DNA from: Kangiellaceae bacterium
Lineage (GTDB): Bacteria > Pseudomonadota > Gammaproteobacteria > Enterobacterales > Kangiellaceae
NCBI GenBank assembly: GCA_026196875.1
Contig: JAPHTP010000005.1
Span: forward strand, 1 to 64,000
Length of the DNA stretch: 64,000 nt
Reading direction: 5' to 3'
Part shown: positions 61,645-64,000 of the stretch, in pieces
How positions within the stretch are numbered: position 1 is the first letter of the stretch
Layout: each line of letters begins with the position of its first letter
Position numbers and translations under genes: made by a program
The notes under the pieces: generated by a model
Seen by the model: only the letters and a program-made list of their open reading frames with translations
Database searches by the model: none
What the model was told of the DNA's origin: nothing

Positions 61645-63545
61645 TAAGGTGCCGCCTTTTGTTGTTGCATAGCCCGCAAACGCTTAAGTCTATAAAACTC
61701 GTCAAAGACTTTTCTTGCAACAGGTGCAGCCTCAGTCGAGCCGCCACCTTTTACATTTTCGAGTATTACAGCTAAAGCAAACTCTGGATTCTCATAAGGC
61801 GCGAACCCCACATAAACCGCGTTGTCACGAAATCTACGCGCCACCTTTTCAGCGTCGTAATCTTCGTCTTGACTGGATACCTGCACTGTCCCCGTTTTAC
61901 CGGCAGAGCTATAATCGGCAGTTTTAAATGCTTCAAACGCTGAACCGCCATAACGATTCACCCGGCGCATCGACTCGCGTACAGCTTGCAGATTTTTATC
62001 ATTTGAAAAACTAGCCTGTTTTTCCGCAACTTCTGATTCAAAAATCTGCCAGTCATCGCTAGTTTGCACGCTTGTCATCAATCTTAGTCGATACCTGTTG
62101 CCTCCAATTCCAAGCTGAGCGATCGCGTTGGCTAGCTGCAATGGTGTAGCAACCCAAAATCCCTGTCCAATACCAATATTTACCGTATCCCCGGGGAACC
62201 AGGGCAATTTACGTTCTTTGCGCTTCCATTCTCGGGAAGGCATATTTCCGGCCAACTCCTCCCCCATATCAATACCGGTATATTGTCCAAAACCAAAGTT
62301 AACCATATTGCTTGATATCGTATCGATACCCATCCGGTATGCCAGCTCATAAAAATAGGGATCGCAAGATTGAGCGATAGCTAAATCTAAATTAACTTTT
62401 TTACCATGACCACCAACTTTCCAATCACGAATTACTCTTTTTTCTTCGGTTGGCAATATCCAATAACCAGGATCTTCAATTGTAAATTGAGGGGTGATAA
62501 GCCCTTTCTCCAAACCAATCCACCCGAGATGTGGCTTGATAGTTGAACCAGGAGAATACAGGCCTCGTAATGCGCGGTTAAACAAAGGTTGATCTTCGGA
62601 TTCTAACAAAACTTTATATTTGGCAGACGAAATTCCAGTCACAAAGTCATTAGGTTCATAGCCGGGTGCGCTCACTAGCGCTAATACATCGCCATTGCGC
62701 GGATCAATAGCAACTATCGAACCACGATGGCCGGCCATGGCTTCACTGGCTTTTTTCTGCAAATTGACATCCAGAGAAAGTCTGATATTGCTGCCTGGTA
62801 CCGGTGGTTTCTCAAATAGTGGCTTGCCTATGACCCTTCCTTGTACATCTTTTTCAATTTGCCTGAAGCCGATGGTCCCATGAAGTTTATCTTCATAGAA
62901 CTTTTCTAAACCAACCTTTCCTATATGGCGAGTTGCTTTATAGTTCGCCTGGTCAATACGGGCGAGCTCTCGGTCGTTAATGCGGCCAACGTAGCCTAAA
63001 GCATGAACAAAATCTTCTCCGAAGGGGTAATATCGAACCAGCCGCGCTTCAACGCTAACCCCGGGAAAGCGGTGGGCATCAACCGAAAATCTCGCGACTT
63101 CTTTTTCTGTGAGCCGAGTTTTAATTGAGATGCTTTTAAATCGTCGTTGTCCTCTGAGATCATTTAAGAACTTTTCTTTGTATTTTTGATCGATCAACGA
63201 TAATTCAATAAGCTGATCAAGCGTAAGTTCAATGTCCTTCACTTTTTCAGGAACGATCTCCAGCGAGTAAACCGAGCTATTCTCTGCCAGAAGCACACCA
63301 TTCCTGTCGTAAATTAAGCCTCTTTTTGGTGCTATCGGCTCTACACTAATCCGGTTATCGTTAGATCGAGTTTGATAATCCTCAAATCTGACGATTTGCA
63401 GATACCAGCTTCTCGCGACTAACGCCAGTAGCATTATAACAACAAAAGCAAACGCGATTATGCTTCGACGGATCAGCAATTGGCGTTCATTGTAGTGGTC
63501 TTTAAAGGAATGTTTGTTACTAAGTTTACCGCCAGATTTAAGCAT
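61644..63545 (-). CDS. mrdA: penicillin-binding protein 2
   Basis: A 633-residue transpeptidase that crosslinks peptidoglycan during rod elongation. One N-terminal membrane helix ([20 protein letters not shown]) is followed by the pedestal domain ([20 protein letters not shown]) and the transpeptidase with SxxK in [12 protein letters not shown], SxN replaced by the SCD in [12 protein letters not shown], and KTG in [11 protein letters not shown]. Length and layout match PBP2. It overlaps rodA by one base and is 15 bp downstream of rlmH. Confidence 0.97.
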   Translation of the reverse strand: MLKSGGKLSNKHSFKDHYNERQLLIRRSIIAFAFVVIMLLALVARSWYLQIVRFEDYQTRSNDNRISVEPIAPKRGLIYDRNGVLLAENSSVYSLEIVPEKVKDIELTLDQLIELSLIDQKYKEKFLNDLRGQRRFKSISIKTRLTEKEVARFSVDAHRFPGVSVEARLVRYYPFGEDFVHALGYVGRINDRELARIDQANYKATRHIGKVGLEKFYEDKLHGTIGFRQIEKDVQGRVIGKPLFEKPPVPGSNIRLSLDVNLQKKASEAMAGHRGSIVAIDPRNGDVLALVSAPGYEPNDFVTGISSAKYKVLLESEDQPLFNRALRGLYSPGSTIKPHLGWIGLEKGLITPQFTIEDPGYWILPTEEKRVIRDWKVGGHGKKVNLDLAIAQSCDPYFYELAYRMGIDTISSNMVNFGFGQYTGIDMGEELAGNMPSREWKRKERKLPWFPGDTVNIGIGQGFWVATPLQLANAIAQLGIGGNRYRLRLMTSVQTSDDWQIFESEVAEKQASFSNDKNLQAVRESMRRVNRYGGSAFEAFKTADYSSAGKTGTVQVSSQDEDYDAEKVARRFRDNAVYVGFAPYENPEFALAVILENVKGGGSTEAAPVARKVFDEFYRLKRLRAMQQQKAAP

Positions 63546-63560
63546 ATATTAACTAGCTCA

Positions 63561-64000
63561 CTACTCGCGGTGATATGGATGATTGACAGTGACAGACCAG
63601 GCGCGATAAAGCGTTTCTGCTAGAACTACTCGCACCAAGGGGTGAGGTAAAGTAAGTCCGGATAATGACCAACGCTGGTTGGCACGGGCTAAGCAACTAG
63701 TGGCCAGGCCATCGGGCCCGCCAACCAAGAGTGCGACATTGTTTCCCGAAAGTTGCCATTCAAATATATTCTGAGCCAATTGCTGGGTGCTCCAATTTTT
63801 TCCTTTAACGTCTAAGGCAACCACCCAATCAGACTTATCTATGGCTTTAAGGATTAACTCTCCTTCTTTTTCCATCCACTGATTAGCTAGTTGGTTCTTG
63901 CTACGTTTGGCCGCAGGAATTTCGATAAGTTCAATTGAGCAATCACGTGGCATCCGCTGGGTGTAAGTGGTAAAACCTTTTTCCACCCAGTCGGGCATTT
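63561..64000 (-). CDS. rlmH: 23S rRNA pseudouridine-1915 N3-methyltransferase RlmH (5' end outside window)
   Basis: The SPOUT-fold methyltransferase that modifies position 1915 of 23S rRNA. The visible part begins at MPDWVEKGFTTYTQRMP, which in E. coli RlmH is residue ~12, so about ten N-terminal codons lie beyond base 64000. The trefoil-knot region (NVALLVGGPDGL, WSLSGLTLPHPLVRVVLAET) and the invariant C-terminus AWSVTVNHPYHRE are complete. It heads the mrdA-rodA block as in most gammaproteobacteria. Confidence 0.95.
   Translation of the reverse strand, partial: MPDWVEKGFTTYTQRMPRDCSIELIEIPAAKRSKNQLANQWMEKEGELILKAIDKSDWVVALDVKGKNWSTQQLAQNIFEWQLSGNNVALLVGGPDGLATSCLARANQRWSLSGLTLPHPLVRVVLAETLYRAWSVTVNHPYHRE

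Overview
The window looks like chromosomal DNA of a moderately AT-rich, probably marine gammaproteobacterium. The strongest evidence is the right end, where the block rlmH-mrdA-rodA-mltB-rlpA-dacA-ybeD-lipB-lipA appears in the order usual for gammaproteobacteria. TonB receptors, secreted proteases, a GlyGly-CTERM protease and an AsnC/AsnB pair fit this. A Kangiella/Aliikangiella-like lineage is plausible, but that is a guess from general gene character.

Region 1 (1-3784) is a chromosomal integron. Six gene cassettes, all on the minus strand, are separated by attC-like sites with GCCTAAC/GTTAGGC-type ends. They read away from an integrase gene on the plus strand. The integrase keeps its ribosome binding site, its first ~20 codons and its whole catalytic C-terminal half. 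It has lost roughly 110-120 internal codons, with a frameshift at the joint, so the array is probably frozen. The cassettes encode a DUF4279 protein, a lipoprotein, a small secreted protein, a small membrane protein and two unknowns.

Region 2 (3900-43450) is a mixed chromosomal region. It holds a CadC-like winged-helix/TPR regulator divergent from a periplasmic amidohydrolase, and two TonB receptors. It also has an NdpA/YejK nucleoid protein, a short M9 collagenase, an AbgT transporter, a TrmB-like methyltransferase and a second amidohydrolase. Further on are a PLP decarboxylase/FMN oxidase pair followed by a GNAT remnant, a CheY-PilZ protein, an HTH-only CysB-like protein, and asnB divergent from asnC-yedK. 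Then come a DUF4344 metallopeptidase, an M12B-type GlyGly-CTERM protease, alkaline phosphatase, VanZ and DUF5916 proteins, and several small housekeeping-like genes. A plus-strand double hairpin with a T-tract near 41.3 kb has no gene in front of it and may be a small RNA.

Region 3 (43450-50931) is the most attractive system. A HlyD-type adaptor, a MacB/LolD-like ATPase and two FtsX-type permeases are followed by an NtrC-family regulator and a histidine kinase whose two membrane helices are joined by only a few residues. Upstream lie a near-consensus sigma-54 promoter (43657-43673) and two related 16-bp palindromes about four helical turns apart. This suggests a self-regulated export module in which the transporter and an intramembrane-sensing kinase may work together.

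Region 4 (50928-64000) contains a PaiB-like FMN-binding protein, an orphan extracellular-sensor protein without an output domain, an S41 protease lipoprotein with a small lipoprotein, and the cell-wall elongation/lipoate block. rlmH runs off the right edge.

A theme across the window is short degenerate tandem repeats of 12, 15 or 18 bp, always in frame inside unrelated genes (TonB receptor, amidohydrolase, DUF6265 protein, RlpA, M12B protease, LipA). Comparable 16- and 20-bp tracts lie between genes.
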